From contig JAHQIY010000012.1 of the NCBI GenBank assembly GCA_019054805.1, positions 1,674,001 to 1,738,000 of the forward strand: a stretch of DNA of 64,000 nucleotides. The letters are read 5' to 3'. The stretch comes from Brachionus manjavacas (lineage: Eukaryota > Rotifera > Eurotatoria > Ploima > Brachionidae). Within the stretch, counting starts at the first letter, position 1; the number at the start of each line of letters is the position of its first letter. A program made the position numbers and the translations under genes. The notes below the pieces were generated by a model, which was given only the letters and a program-made list of their open reading frames with translations, did no database searches and was not told the DNA's origin. This document shows, in pieces, positions 21,441-33,450 of the stretch.

Positions 21441-22127
21441 TTTTTTTGGAATTTATTTTGCATATTTTTTTTAAAAAAAACTTAAAAAATCGAATTTTTT
21501 TGTATTTATTCGAATTTCGTCAATTTATAATCGGTCAATTTTTGTTGTCAAATTTTTTCCAGAATTTTGAAGAATGTTTGAAAGCATTGTTCAACTTTAG
21601 TAGCTTTGTTAAAAACAGACACAAATTAGATAGAATTGATAATAAACAAAGGGATTGTAAAAAAGTTTAAGGAGCTTCATCACAAAATCTATTCAATCTT
21701 TAAAAGAAAGCGTTATTGGTTTATTTTGTTCAACGAGCCTTTCGTAGACTCATTTTTCAAATCTCTTTAGTTTTAGTTTCAATAAAAAACAACTTTTAGA
21801 CCAAAATGGTCTAATAGAAAAATTATCAGATGTGTTCGACTGGATTTAATATGAATAACTAAAAATTAAATCAATATAGGAATTCAGGGTTGAACCGTTA
21901 ATGGGGTAAAACCGTGAATTCTTCTTAGAATGACTATAACTTTTCTTTGAAAAAAAATTTTTCTATTAATAAAAAAGAATATAAAGAACGTTTTTGTTAA
22001 TAAAAATGACAATTAAAAAAAAAAATTATTTATTTTTTTTTATTTCATTTAAACGTTTTTAAATATATAATTTTAATTATAAATAAATATAGTTTCTTAA
22101 AATGTCTTTTCATTTATTTTATTTTTT
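21441..22127. other. AT-rich spacer
   Basis: A plus-strand frame at 21446-21670 has no recognisable product and is AT-driven. About 21880-21925 holds an imperfect palindrome bounded by GAATTC. No supported gene. Confidence 0.4.
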
Positions 22128-22129
22128 TA

Positions 22130-25100
22130 CGATCTGTATTCGATTAAATCTATGTTTACCCTCAGCATAACCTTGTCTATCAACGTCTCAGGATTCATGT
22201 TCATTGATCTTTTGTCAGAAGCCAAGCCACAAATGCTAAAAAATCTCTCGATAAATGCGCTTGATGCAGGAATTGAAAAAACCTTTACTGATACTTTTGC
22301 CAAGTTTGGAAACTTATAACTATACTCACTCCAAAAAGCTTGAGTAGATTATTGTCTGTTTGTTATTTCTTCTATGAATTCTAAATATTCAAGGCATTCA
22401 GTTCTTATTTCATTCAACTTATTTATCCTGTTAATATCCTGAGGTAATTGATAGGATTTAGACTTAAGAAGACTTCTTAACGCTGCCTTGTCACTAGATT
22501 GATATGGGTTTGGATTTGGCTGACTGGTAGAAGTTCGAGGTTGACTTTGGTTTGTTTCTTGCTTTTCATCCAACAGAAAAAGCGCCGTTCAAGAAAGGTA
22601 TTAGATGCTTTATTTTTAAATTCAACTCCATATTGCTCTGAATACCATAATTCTAACTTCGAGGTATTTAAGAGAGCAGCTGTCAAATATATTTTTGAAT
22701 TAAGTTCGAATTCGAATCTTTTTTTGATTTGATCTTTAATCTCATCTACTAATTTTTTCCTCTCACCACGCTCATGCATTTCATCGAGCGTTCCATGTAA
22801 AATTATTATAAGAGCAGGAATCAAGTCACCAATAGTCCAGTCAGTTTTTTGGGTCAGGATTGAAAGTGTATACATCCGATACAAGATTCGTAAAAATGAT
22901 ACTATTTTTTCTTTAGAAACAGGACAAGGATTATCATCTTTGAATACTTTTTTTTCATAAGCCTTAAAGAAAGATTCCAACATTAAATAAGAAGATGACC
23001 ATCTTGTCCCATTTTCACATCTTAATTTACAATTTTTGCTTATAAAATCAATTTTATATATTCGAATTTATATTCGAGTTTCTTATTGAGCTTGCAAATT
23101 TAGACAGTTTTGCAAGAATCTAACTAAAATTTTTACACTTGTCAATTGATGTACGTATAACTAAGATGATTTTATGAGAAGCACATGAATATCTAGGTAC
23201 TGAATTGGTTCCTAACTGAATGTTTAAAAGATTAACTGGGTCCGAATTTTCTTCATAAATATTTTCGTCCGATTCAAATGTTTTGTTGCTCGTTTGTAGG
23301 GTTTCTTGTAGGGTGGGGAGAATTAACTGACAAGAAGCTGGTTTGTTTTAGTTTGTTTATTAATCTAAAAATGATAAGAAAACGGCCGTTCTAAAGCCAG
23401 TCTAGAGTTTGGTAGAGAAAGATAGAAATTGGATAATGTAAATAGTTTGTGAATAGAGTTTCTTTCATTAGTTGGTTTTATTTATATTAAGATTGTAAGC
23501 TTAGGAAATTAGTTATTATGCATAGTTAGTGTGGCGTGTTTTAAAGAAGTTATGTAAGTAGTGTAAATATGAAAATAGTGTAAATAAGACTTTTGTTTGA
23601 TGTTTAGCGAGCATAACAAAATCTGCTCTTGTGGTTGCTACACCACATCAAATTCACAATCTGTACCATTATTAACTTGAAACATAGTTGCTTCGGTTGT
23701 TTGAGACACAGTTTTAATTACTCCAATTCCAGATTGAACTTGCTGAATTTCTTCTTCGTCTACTTCACTTTCGTTTTCTGATTCTGATTCAGTTATTGAA
23801 AAATTTATTTCCTCATCAACAACACTTTGAATCTCTCGATCAATCTCATTAAACAAGTACCTGATCTCATTAATGTTTTGGTTGGGATCAGGTAAAGGAT
23901 TATTGTACTGCCCGATGAGTTCGTCAAACAAATAATTTTCATTTTGTTTGAAAAGTCTAACCAACGCAGAAGCTTGGTCACAACAAATTCCAGAAATTTT
24001 CGTCTTGTCAAAGTTAAACTTATTGTTAATAGTTTCAACACATTCCTTAATTGACTCGGCATTAGAACCATTCGTCGGAACCATGCCAATAACACGAATT
24101 TTCTTGGTTAAATTGCTAAAAACCATAGATGCTGCCAATGCAAGATACTGTTGTGCAGAAATATTTGACCAAAGGTCCGTAATTAGACAAATTGATTTAG
24201 CCTCTTTTAACATTTCTTCAATTGACTTATAAAGAATATCGGTAAACTCAGGCAATATATTTGTCTTGAAAGTATCCTCACAAGGAATCTCAAATTTGAG
24301 CATCTTTCTTAAATAAGGATTTGAAAGTTCATTGATTGCTGTAGAAGATGTCAAAAAATATTTTGCTAAATTTGTTAAATTTTTGTCTAAATTCCATTTT
24401 CGTTGAGAACGATCCAACTGAGATGTATATGAAATAAGCCAATTCCTAACATTCTTGTGAAACTTTTCTTAGTGTTTTTTCAAGTTTCCTGATTCACCTA
24501 ATTTCGCTTTATAAAAGCGACCACATTGGATACATTTAAAAGGGATTGATTTTTTAGGTCTCAGCGCAAATTCGGTTTGAGAGTCAAAAAAATTAAGTAT
24601 AGGCGAATATTTGACATTTTTTTCTTCAATTTTAAATTCTTTTTTCTCAAATAAGCTGTTTAAACCATCTTCTATTATTTTATTTACCCTCACTTTATCT
24701 TAATTAAATAAAAAATATATTATGTAATGAGTAAATAAATATATTTGTGATTTTTATCTAGCTCCTTCAGAGATTAAGTGATAAGTCTATGTCAAATTAT
24801 TCTTTATCACCAGGAAATTATATTAGAATAACTACTTAAATAGAGTTTTTACGGCAATTTTATACAGATTTTTAAATAATTAAAAACTTTAAGTTATGTG
24901 TGAAATTAAATTAAATTAACTTAAATATTTAAAAAAAAATTTTAAAACATTCAATTTTGTGCAGTTAAAATAAAAGAAATAATTTCTTAAGAAAATCTAT
25001 GCATATAAATATATTAATAGTAATGCATATTCTTTAAAAGATTTTTTTATTATTGTATTTGTATAAAAATCAATATTTAAACTATGAAAAATTGAAAACA

Positions 25101-25363
25101 AAAAAAATTAAGTAATCTAGGAAACTTAGTCATAAATTAATAATATAATAAAATTAATATTATTAATAATTATTGTTTACCATTTGTTGATCTGATTGAT
25201 TTGAACTCTCGCTATTTTGAGTTGTGTTGGGTGAAATTTGTCGCTGAATTTGAACACGGCTTGCAGTACGCGTTTGCTTTCCGGAAGTTTGTGGTAGAGA
25301 CTGTTGTACTTCTGATGCCGCTGAAATAGACGGTCTAACAGTACGAGTACGTTTTGGTGGCAT
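22130..25363 (-). pseudogene. hAT-family transposase, broken
   Basis: Read on the minus strand. A Ser/Gln/Arg-rich first exon (25363-25190, MPPKRTRTVRPSISAASEVQ) is followed, after a long intron, by a BED-type zinc finger at about 24560-24450 (CIQCGRFY, then LKKH and FH, with a stop between the His residues). The hAT catalytic region lies at 24420-23640. 22983-22349 contains NGTRWSSSYLMLE. The C-terminal dimerisation domain at 22340-22130 contains PASSAFIERFFSICG. Stops and frameshifts between 23200 and 22990 and a solo LTR at 23307-23642 disable it. The parent enzyme cuts and pastes DNA with 8-bp target duplications. Confidence 0.85.
23307..23642 (-). mobile_element. Probable solo LTR inserted in the hAT transposase
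   Basis: The 336-bp block runs on the minus strand from TGTAGCAACC to CACCCTACA, the TG...CA edges of an LTR, and has an AATAAACAAAC signal near its 3' end. It splits the hAT reading frame: FDVV before it, ETLQTSNKTFES after it. Base composition is less AT-rich than its surroundings. I could not find a clean target duplication, and no internal retrotransposon sequence is present. Confidence 0.6.
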
Positions 25364-25509
25364 TTAATATTATTCAAAATTTTATTTTGTTTTATTTAGA
25401 TATTTTTAAATTTTTCAAACAAATTGAAACAAAGTATTACATAATTTTTACAAAAGAATTTTTTTTTAAGCATTAATAATTTAAAATTCCTCTTAATTAA
25501 AATTAAAAT

Positions 25510-25690
25510 TAAAACTCGAAAAAAAATTTAAACCCGAGTTCGAGTACGTGTACAAACACGTAAAAAACCAAAAACTCGAGTTCGGGTACGTGTACAAACC
25601 CGGAATTTCGACATGTTCGAGGACGCGTACGTGTACTGGTACTATACACGTACACGTACTCGAACACGTCAATTTTTCGTGTCGGAATGT
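25510..25690. repeat. CpG-rich cluster of CGTAC/CTCGAG words at hAT element end
   Basis: Within 180 bp the words ACGTGTAC, CGTACACG, CTCGAGTTCG and GAACACG recur many times on both strands, in DNA that otherwise almost lacks CpG. The cluster lies just upstream of the first hAT exon, where hAT elements carry short subterminal repeats bound by their transposase. About 25690-25710 (GGAATGTATAGCCCCATG) may be the element's terminal repeat. Confidence 0.5.
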
Positions 25691-25854
25691 ATAGCCCCAT
25701 GTTAGGAAAATGTTCACAAAATTTTTACATATTGAAAAGTAGAAAAAAAAAATTTTAATTGTTTTTTAATTTTTTGATACTCTTATTTATTTATAAATAA
25801 ACCATTATAATTTAATCAAATTAATTATACTTTGAAAAAAAAATTCGAAATCAG

Positions 25855-26605
25855 CTAAGGATCTAATAAATCAGAATTAGGACTAAATATTGAAGATAGT
25901 TCTCCAAAACATTTTCCCTTTTCTTCATTAGTTTTGAATTCCTTGTCATTTAAAAACAAATTAGGGATTAAATTTGATCCTTTTTTTGATCTAAATTTAT
26001 TTATTTTTTTCCAGAATGGTCTACTTGTCAGTGGGTTTTTTTCCCATTTTCTCAATAAAATCAAACCAATTTTGATTCCAGAATTTTTTTAAAGAGACTT
26101 TAAATTCAAATGTAAGTTGATTAAATTTTTTCTTGAGATTTTGACAGCTGGTTTTTTGGAAGTTTCTTCTTACTTACCTACGTTCTTTAATTGAATTAAC
26201 AACTATGTCGGGGGGAAGACTGGATTTGGAGATTTTCTGAGAAAGGTAAGGAATGCTTTTATGTGAAGTAGAAATAATTTTTTCTGTAATTTTATCATTT
26301 AGTTGATCTATTGTGAGGGGACTTTCAGTGATATTAACTATTTGAGAATTTAAAATCTCGCTGAATAATTGCCAGTTTGCTTTTTTATCGTTAAACTTTT
26401 TAGCTGCTGATTTATTTTCTAATTGATAGCCCATAGAAATTGATGCTTCGATTGGGAAATCGTCACTAGTCATGTCTTGACTATTTAAGACATTGAAGTC
26501 GGTAATTTTGTCAATTAATGAAGTTGAAACTAAAAAAAGATCAAGAATTTCAAAGTAATTCCTATTGAAAATATTGAAAGTAGGGCGCTTTTCATTGTAT
26601 CGCAC
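25855..26605 (-). mobile_element. LINE family A remnant: endonuclease end and linker
   Basis: Minus-strand frames 26605-26174 and about 26064-25855, with a frameshift between. They encode the end of an AP-type endonuclease domain (DLFLVSTSLIDKITDFNVL and DDFPIEASI) and the linker before the reverse transcriptase (ending FSPNSDLLDP). The last 30 bases recur at about 36452-36480 beside another LINE A copy, tying the two together. The reverse transcriptase half is absent here. Confidence 0.75.
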
Positions 26606-26699
26606 TCAGGATTCTGATTGAAGTTTTAATGACGATGCGTCACCATAAAAAAAACACAGACACAAAATCAAAGGTAAGTCAGTTTTATTTATAGAATTA

Positions 26700-28835
26700 G
26701 AAGAAATAGCAGGCTACGAGATCCGAATGAACAACGGTGAAAATCTCGGCATATTCTCAATCTATTCCAGTCCAAGCACTACGCTAAATGATATTTTTTT
26801 CGCTTCAGTCATCCAAAAGTACAAAAATCTAATCATACTAGGCGATTTGAACGCTAAAAGCTCAAAATGGTTCAGCAAAAACAATAATTCTAAAGGAACT
26901 AGTCTAGAAAATTTAATCGATAAACACAATTTGTTCATACTTAGCTCAGACAGCCCGACTTATAGAAGCAGTGGAAATATTATTGATTTAACTAAATGCT
27001 CAGCAAATATGGTAAAATACTTTATGGAATTTAGAGTTTTTAGAGTCCTAACTCCATTATTACAGATCAAACAAAATTAGTTGAGTCATTTGCATAAAAC
27101 CTATCTCAAATCTTCAGTTCTCATACCACCAACGTCAAAAATGAGCCAACTAATCATTTGTGTCCTCCTGATTCGGCTTTCAGCGAACTTGAATACATCA
27201 CGTCAAAGAATATAACCAACGCTGTTATTCCAATAAATCAAAAAGCGGCAGTTGGACCAGATCAAATATCAAACAAAGTCATTAAAAACCTACCATATTC
27301 AGCTTTGAAGGTGCTACACACTCTATTCAATACGTCATTAAAACTCGGCCACTTCCCAACAACATGGAAAAAAGCAAAAGTTATAATGGTTCCAAAAAAA
27401 AACAAAACACCAGACCTCGTCGATTCATACCGACCTATTTCGTTGCCTTGTTGCGTGGCTAAGCTGCTAGAAAAAAAAAGTGAATGAAAAAATCTTAAAA
27501 TGGGCAGAAGACCAAAACATTTTTCACGACTGTCAAGCTGGTTTCAGAAAAAAGAGAACAACTCAAGAACACATTTTCAGACTAACTGAAGATATTTGTT
27601 GTGGTTTCAACGAAAAAAATCTCACAGCAGCCGTCCTCTATGACCTAGGAAAAGCCTTTGACATAATCATTCACCAAAAAATCTTGAAAAAATTGAACGA
27701 ATTAAAAATTAGCCAAGTATTTTTAAATTGGATCAATAGTTTTTTAAAAGACCGAACATTCGAGGTATTTATAAATGAATCAAAATCAAATATTAAACGG
27801 ATATACTGTCGTGTACCGCAAGGCAGTTGTTTATCACCTACGATTTTTATTATATTCTTTAGTGACACAACAAACGAATTACTAGAAAACATCAAAGTAG
27901 CGCTCTTCGCCGACAATTTATTCATTTGGATATCCTGTCTTTCAACCAAGGAAATAGAATTTTACCTGAAAATAGCCAAAGGTAAAATACACGATTTCTG
28001 CAAGACCTGGGGTTTTACAATTAACAAATCCAAAACATGCTACACAACTTTTACAACTGTTGGACAAAGAAAAAACTATTTCATAAAATATAAACTTAAT
28101 CTCAAGATTGATGACCAAGACATTCCACACGAACCGAATCCATTCTATCTTGGCATAAAACTTGATCCAAACTATCATTTAAGCCACATCTTGAAACCCT
28201 AGAAAAAAAACTAGTGCCTAAAACAAACCTAAATTGAAGAATCAAAAACTTTAAATGTTTGCAATTCGACTATTGTTAAATAAAATAAAAGGCTCTCTTC
28301 AAAAAATTCAAAACAAATTTTTAAAAATAATTAAACATTTCCCAATAAAAACTTCAATCAAATCAATTCACAAAATTCTTAAGCTAGAATGATTTGAGGA
28401 AAGATCAAATAGTTTATTCCTAAAATTTTCAAAAAACAAATCTAAACAAGATTTAATAGCAAAAGAAATACAAGCATACATGTTAACTAAACATTCAAGC
28501 ACAAACAAGAGATTTGAATCGCCTCTGGACGTATTTGATAGACTCAGCAATTGTACATAAAACTGTAGAGGCCAATTTCAATTATTTTCACCTTTTATAC
28601 TCTCTGAATTATGTATATAATTTTTTTTTTTTCAGTTACTTTCAATTTTTAAAAAACTAAAAACTCTATTTTATTTTTAACATTTTTTTTGCAATAATTG
28701 GGTTTAAACGAAGGCGTTAGCCATTCGGACAAACCTGGGGATCACCCCCTAATTATATATTTAAAAAAAAAAAGAAACGAAAAGCGAGGCCGACCTGTCG
28801 GTTCCAATAAAGAAACCAAATAAAACATTTTTGTA
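26700..28835 (+). mobile_element. LINE family B: endonuclease, reverse transcriptase and 3' end, broken
   Basis: Plus strand. 26710-27000 encodes part of the endonuclease, including LIILGDLNAKSSKW and SPTYRSSGNIIDL. A deletion joins it to the reverse transcriptase region, 27158-28202 with one frameshift near 27480: DSYRPISLPCCVAKLLEK, QAGFRKKRTTQEHIF, DLGKAFDIIIHQKIL, RVPQGSCLSPTIF and ALFADNLFIW. The catalytic FADD box is FADN, so the enzyme would be dead. Beyond 28200 the frame decays. The 3' UTR contains GGGGATCACCCCC at 28738-28751 and GAGGCCGACCTGTCGGTTCC at 28786-28805. Family B differs from family A in sequence and tail. Confidence 0.85.
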
Positions 28836-29498
28836 ATAACATAATTTTTTTGAACCTGAAACAATAAAAATATACTAATTCTATTATTTTTGTTATATTT
28901 TGTATAGTTCAGATTAAATAAAATAAAATTGTTTCAAACTTAGGTATTTTTGTATTTTTAATAAATCTATTTGTCTCTATATAATGGCATATAAATAATT
29001 ATATGCTATTCTTAATCTTACTGAAAGCCTTCCACACTTAATGTTTATAGAAAACTTCAAATGCATCACTTTTAGCTATTTTTTGAGCCGTGAGGCCGTC
29101 AAAGAAATTTATCTAAATTTTGATAACAATTGAACCACAATTTTAAATGGGCACTTGGCTATGAGACCTTAATTACACGAACTATAATTAATTCTATAAA
29201 TCAGGTCAAATATGAGAAAAAAAATTGCAAGACCACTTTAAAGGCCTTTTTAATTTTTCGGTCAATGAATCAAATTTTAAAAAATTCGACTTAATTGAGA
29301 AAACAAAAATTGCCAACTCAAAATTTTTGAATTTGTTTTCCAACTAGGGAAAAAATGCCAATTTTTTTTTTTAGATATTAGATTTATTAATCGCGTTTCA
29401 TGGCTCTTAATAAAGATATTAAAACCTTTGATATTTAAACCCTTTTATAACTAGTTATTTAAACACTTAATTAAAAAATATCTCAAAATAGTGCTAAA
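28836..29498. other. Upstream region of zinc transporter paralogue 3
   Basis: AT-rich, with no gene or clear repeat visible. Confidence 0.5.
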
Positions 29499-30634
29499 AT
29501 GGAAAAAAATTGTAGTCTAAAAACTAAAAATGATACAGAACATGAATCAGCAAATATTTTTAGGTGCCGCCTGACCAAAACAATCCTCATATCCATCATA
29601 ATCATATTCACATCAATGTTTTTTTTTGTCGAACTAGTGGTCGGCTATATGTCCAATTCTAATGCTCTAATAGCCGACTCATTTCACATGCTGAGCGATG
29701 TAATATCGCTAACAGTTGGTTTAACTGCACTTAGATTTTCCAAAAAAGAGTCCTCTTTAAAAAATACATTCGGGTGGGCAAGGGCCGAAGTGCTTGGATC
29801 AATGGTCAATGGGGTTTTTTTTCTGGCTCTGTGTCTCACAATAATTACCAATTCGATTTCACGTTTCTTAAAGCCTGAGCCTATGGAAAGGATAGATCTT
29901 ATGTTGGGAGTTGGCGGCACTGGTTTGGTCATCAACGTTGTTTCGCTCTCAATGTTCGCCTTGCAGACATGCCAAGAAAAAAAGAGCAGAGACAAGAAAA
30001 AAGGCATGAACATGAACCTACATGGGGTTTTTTTGAGCACTATGGTCGACTCATTGGGATCAATTGCAGTGGTATTCGGAGCTTTGATGATCAAGTTCGT
30101 TCCGCCCTTGAATACAACTGGAAATGGCTGGAAGCTTTACATAGATCCGACTCTGAGTCTGATTATTGCTGGTATAATAATGGTCAGTGCTGTCCCTTTG
30201 CTCAAAAAGTCGGTTCTAATTCTTCTGCAAGCTGTGCCCAAAAATTTGGACCTGGAAGAATTAAAACAAAGAATTAGAGATATTGATGGCGTGGTGGGCG
30301 TCCATCAGCTGCATGTGTGGAGTTTGAATTCGGACAAAATTGTGGCAACAGTGCATAGTAAGAGTTGAATTTTAATTTAAAAAAAAGTTTAAAAAAAATT
30401 TATTAAGTTAAAATTTTGGAAGAAAACGATATGAAAACAAATTGGAGCATTGTTAATAAAGTTAAATGTATTTTGTATGATAGAAATATTGAAATGACTA
30501 CTGTTCAAATAGGCCTAGAGGAAGCCAGCGAGGAGGACGGAGAGTCCAGCGGATTTGGAAAAGCGTGCTATGCGAATTTAAATTTTACAAAGATTGATTT
30601 AGATGATGAATTTGATGTCAAAATTAAGAGTTGA
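29499..30634 (+). CDS. CDF-family zinc transporter (ZnT/SLC30-like), paralogue 3
   Basis: Two exons, 29499-30357 and 30408-30634, with a 50-bp intron at the same codon as in the other two paralogues, giving 361 residues. Helix 2 has HMLSD; FGWARAEVLGSMVN and VHQLHVWSLN are conserved. Helix 5 reads STMVD, so Ser replaces the usual first His of HxxxD (the other paralogues have Asn). The loop between helices 4 and 5 is short and Lys-rich. The second exon begins IKILEENDMKTNW and ends with an acidic tail. Probably a membrane metal exporter; loss of the usual helix-5 ligand makes specificity or activity uncertain. It is more diverged than the 12.4 and 16.5 kb genes are from each other. Confidence 0.92.
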
Positions 30635-31360
30635 TTAAATTTGTTGCAAAAAATGAAAAAGGCAGATTTTTTTTTACAAAAACTTTTTGAAATTTTTGCT
30701 TCGTTATTTGAATATTGTTATAAAACTTGATTAAATTTATTTTATTAAATTCAGCAGTGTAAAAAGAGCTGATTTTTAAAACAAACGATTTATTTGAACC
30801 AGTGTATTAATTGAGTATTATATTTTTTAAATTTTAGAAATAAATTTTTCAAGTTTCTAGTCTTTTTTTTAATTAGAATAGCAATATTCAAAAATTTAAT
30901 TTGATTAAACATAAAATAATTGAAAATTACTTATACTGTATTTGAATCCAAAAACGCTACAGAAAATCTCTCTTGTTTTGGTAAGAAAAATTTTCAACGT
31001 GCACTAAAATTACTTTTCTTTACATTTTTTTTTCTTATAAATTTTTTTTTTTTTTAAATCAGAACACTTTTTTAAAAAAAAAGTTTTTCCAGGTTTTGGG
31101 TTTAGTTTGTGAGCCCGAAGTGTAATTACCGAATTTTTTAAGGTTACCCAACTGGTAAATTAACCCAATTTTTTTCCAAAAAATTAAAAATATTAGCTTA
31201 AATTGACCTTCTTCATCAATTTTTTCTTGTGATTAAATTTCTGCATCAAGTGAACTTGATGCTAAAATAACAAAAACAATTCAATGTCTTAATCGAAATA
31301 ATAGTAAAATAAGACAAATAAAAAAATAGCTTTAAAAAATGATTTAATTTGGTTTTACAG
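30635..31360. other. AT-rich spacer
   Basis: Nothing recognisable. An acceptor-like TTTTACAG ends at 31360, just before the SWIM-domain fragment. Confidence 0.45.
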
Positions 31361-32044
31361 TGTCTCCTTAAGAAACATTCATTAGATTGGTCATCAAAAC
31401 GGGACCCTAAGTTCAACACTACCAAAAAATTTGCGACAAAACCAGAAGTTTCTACTCACGAGTGGACTCTAGGCTTTGAATGGGTGCGCTTAAAAAAAAG
31501 AATAGTAAAATTTACTCAAAGTGGACAAACAGTTTATATGGTCACAGCGTCAAAGAATGAACAACAAGTAACTAAAGAAATGTGTAAAGCGTATTTTCAA
31601 AAATCAACTTGGGACAGTTACAATGAATATAAAAATTGGAGTTATTCAATGCATGTTATTGATATAAACAATGAGATTTGGGAATTGAGCACTTGCAGTT
31701 GTCAATATTGGAAAAAAAATTTCATTTGCAAGCATGTGATTGGTATTGGCTATCAATTAGAATTACTAGAATTTCCAACTCCAAATCTTAACATTGAGAA
31801 AAATTCTAAAAGAGGGCGTCGAAAAAAGGCTCTAACGGCTCTAAAGAGAAATTCGACTGGTCCTTTAAATGTGCAAATTTTCAGATCAATACAAGCCATA
31901 ATCGAACCTTCAATTCAAACTCAATCAGCGACAAAATCAAATCAAATATTGAGAATTGACGGAAATAATCAATTATTAGAAAATCAAAACGGTCAAACCG
32001 CGAAACGTAAAAGAGGAAGACCGATTTTCGATTTTCTTAAGTAA
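31361..32044 (+). pseudogene. MULE-type transposase C-terminus with SWIM zinc finger (orphan exon)
   Basis: An open frame of about 225 codons with no true start. It begins after an acceptor-like AG. The core is a SWIM zinc finger, CSC followed after eight residues by ICKHVIG, which is typical of the C-terminal part of Mutator-like transposases. Two AT-hook-like basic patches follow (KRGRRKKALTAL and KRKRGRPIFDF). No DDE catalytic domain is found upstream. A LINE-type tail starts 45 bp after the stop. It could be a domesticated SWIM protein exon, but a transposon relic is more likely. Confidence 0.65.
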
Positions 32045-32086
32045 TTTTTCTATATTTAAAAATAATTTTTCTATAATTATTCTGAA

Positions 32087-32140
32087 AATTCTGAAGGAGC
32101 TTTAGCTCGGTACAGAAAACAAATAAATAAATAAATAAAT
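32087..32140 (+). repeat. LINE family A 3' tail (solo)
   Basis: CTGAAGGAGCTTTAGCTCGG followed by TACAG and a run of AAATAAATAAATAAATA. The same tail ends the LINE at 9859-9901. Here no reverse transcriptase is attached, so it is a strongly 5'-truncated copy. Confidence 0.8.
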
Positions 32141-32339
32141 AATTATTTTTAAACATTTTCTATTTTTCGAAAATATTTTTTCTACTACAAAAAATATAAG
32201 CCAATTATATAATGGTAAATGACTGAAAAAACGCACTGGCTTGATAGGGTCACAACTCTCTCAAATATAAACATATTTTTAAATTCATAAAGAATTATTA
32301 AACTAAATTAATAATACAATTTAATCACTATTTTGCTTT

Positions 32340-32565
32340 ATTAATTACTCCTTTTCTTTTTACTTTATCAACTGGAGAGAAAACGCATTCCATCAAGGTA
32401 GGCTGTTCCACATTTTGCGTAATTTAAGTACTATGAAAAAAAACACTTTTACCAAGCGTAACCGAAGATTTTTAAGAAGGTCCAAGGAGACACAAGGATT
32501 TTTGTCTGAAATTTTTCTTTTCTGTAGTCCGAATTCTAGCCAACATAAAATTCTCAAGTTTCACA
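32340..32565 (-). pseudogene. C-terminal scrap of a LINE ORF2
   Basis: On the minus strand, with shifts and a stop, it reads SLDLLKNLRLRLVKVFFF then LRKMWNSLP. This is the usual end of CR1/L2/Jockey-type ORF2 proteins, in which a basic, aromatic stretch is followed by W-N-x-L-P. It is an isolated fragment. Confidence 0.45.
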
Positions 32566-33450
32566 GTGTAATACTATGATCTCACGCGTTTAGCAAGTCG
32601 TTGTTATTTAATACTATGTAAATTATTAGACATTATTGAAGAAGAAACTTTGAAACTTATTATTATTTAGTTTATTTTCTTTTCCTTATTTTTTGTTATT
32701 TACTTTAATATTTTTTTAAGTCTAGAAGTGGCAATTTATTAATAAAGTTATTATATAATTTCTTTCTTTATCGATTATGTTATAACCGCAAATCACCAGA
32801 TCCTAACAGATCCGGATCTGTTATAAAATTCAAAAGTTTTAAGATTTTTGATAGCATAATCTATTTTTAACCTAATAAAACTAAATTAACAAAAAATTAA
32901 AAAATTGTTCTTTTCTCATGACAATGAATCACATGGTTTCGACATGAAATGCGTTATTCAGAAGAAGAGAAGCCTTTTTGTAAAATTTAATTAATCATAG
33001 ACAAATTATTAATATTTTCATAAATATTTGCGTTTCTATACCACGATTTTGAGATATTCAGATAAAATAAAGAATTTTTTTTTGAGCCTTAGATTCATTT
33101 TTTGCCCAAAAAATACATTTTTTTTAATTTAAGTCTTTGACATTTTATGACCAAAATTTGATATTTTTCACGCAAAACTCAGTAAAAAATTGTAAAATAA
33201 CTTGTGAACGAAAAGATCTAAAAAACTAAAATTAAAATGAAAAAAACATTTTTTTGGGCTTTTAAAATTTTACCACAACCCCCAATGATCAAATCATCAC
33301 AGTATTAACAATTTTAAGCTTTATTCTCAAAATAAAATTCATTAAAAACATTACAAACACATTTCTAAAAAAATAAATAGTTAAACCAAAATAAAATTTG
33401 CTTCACATAATTGGTTTTGGAATCGAACTGGAGACAAAAAACGACCACAT
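32566..33450. other. Intergenic DNA and 3' region of the Lifeguard gene
   Basis: No gene is seen. A polyadenylation signal for the minus-strand Lifeguard gene (AATAAA, at 33325-33320) fits the end of that transcript. Confidence 0.5.

Noticed and set aside
21446-21670. 74-codon frame after the Tc1-like element
   Set aside because: Phe/Lys/Leu-rich from AT bias, no family likeness, no neighbours to support it.
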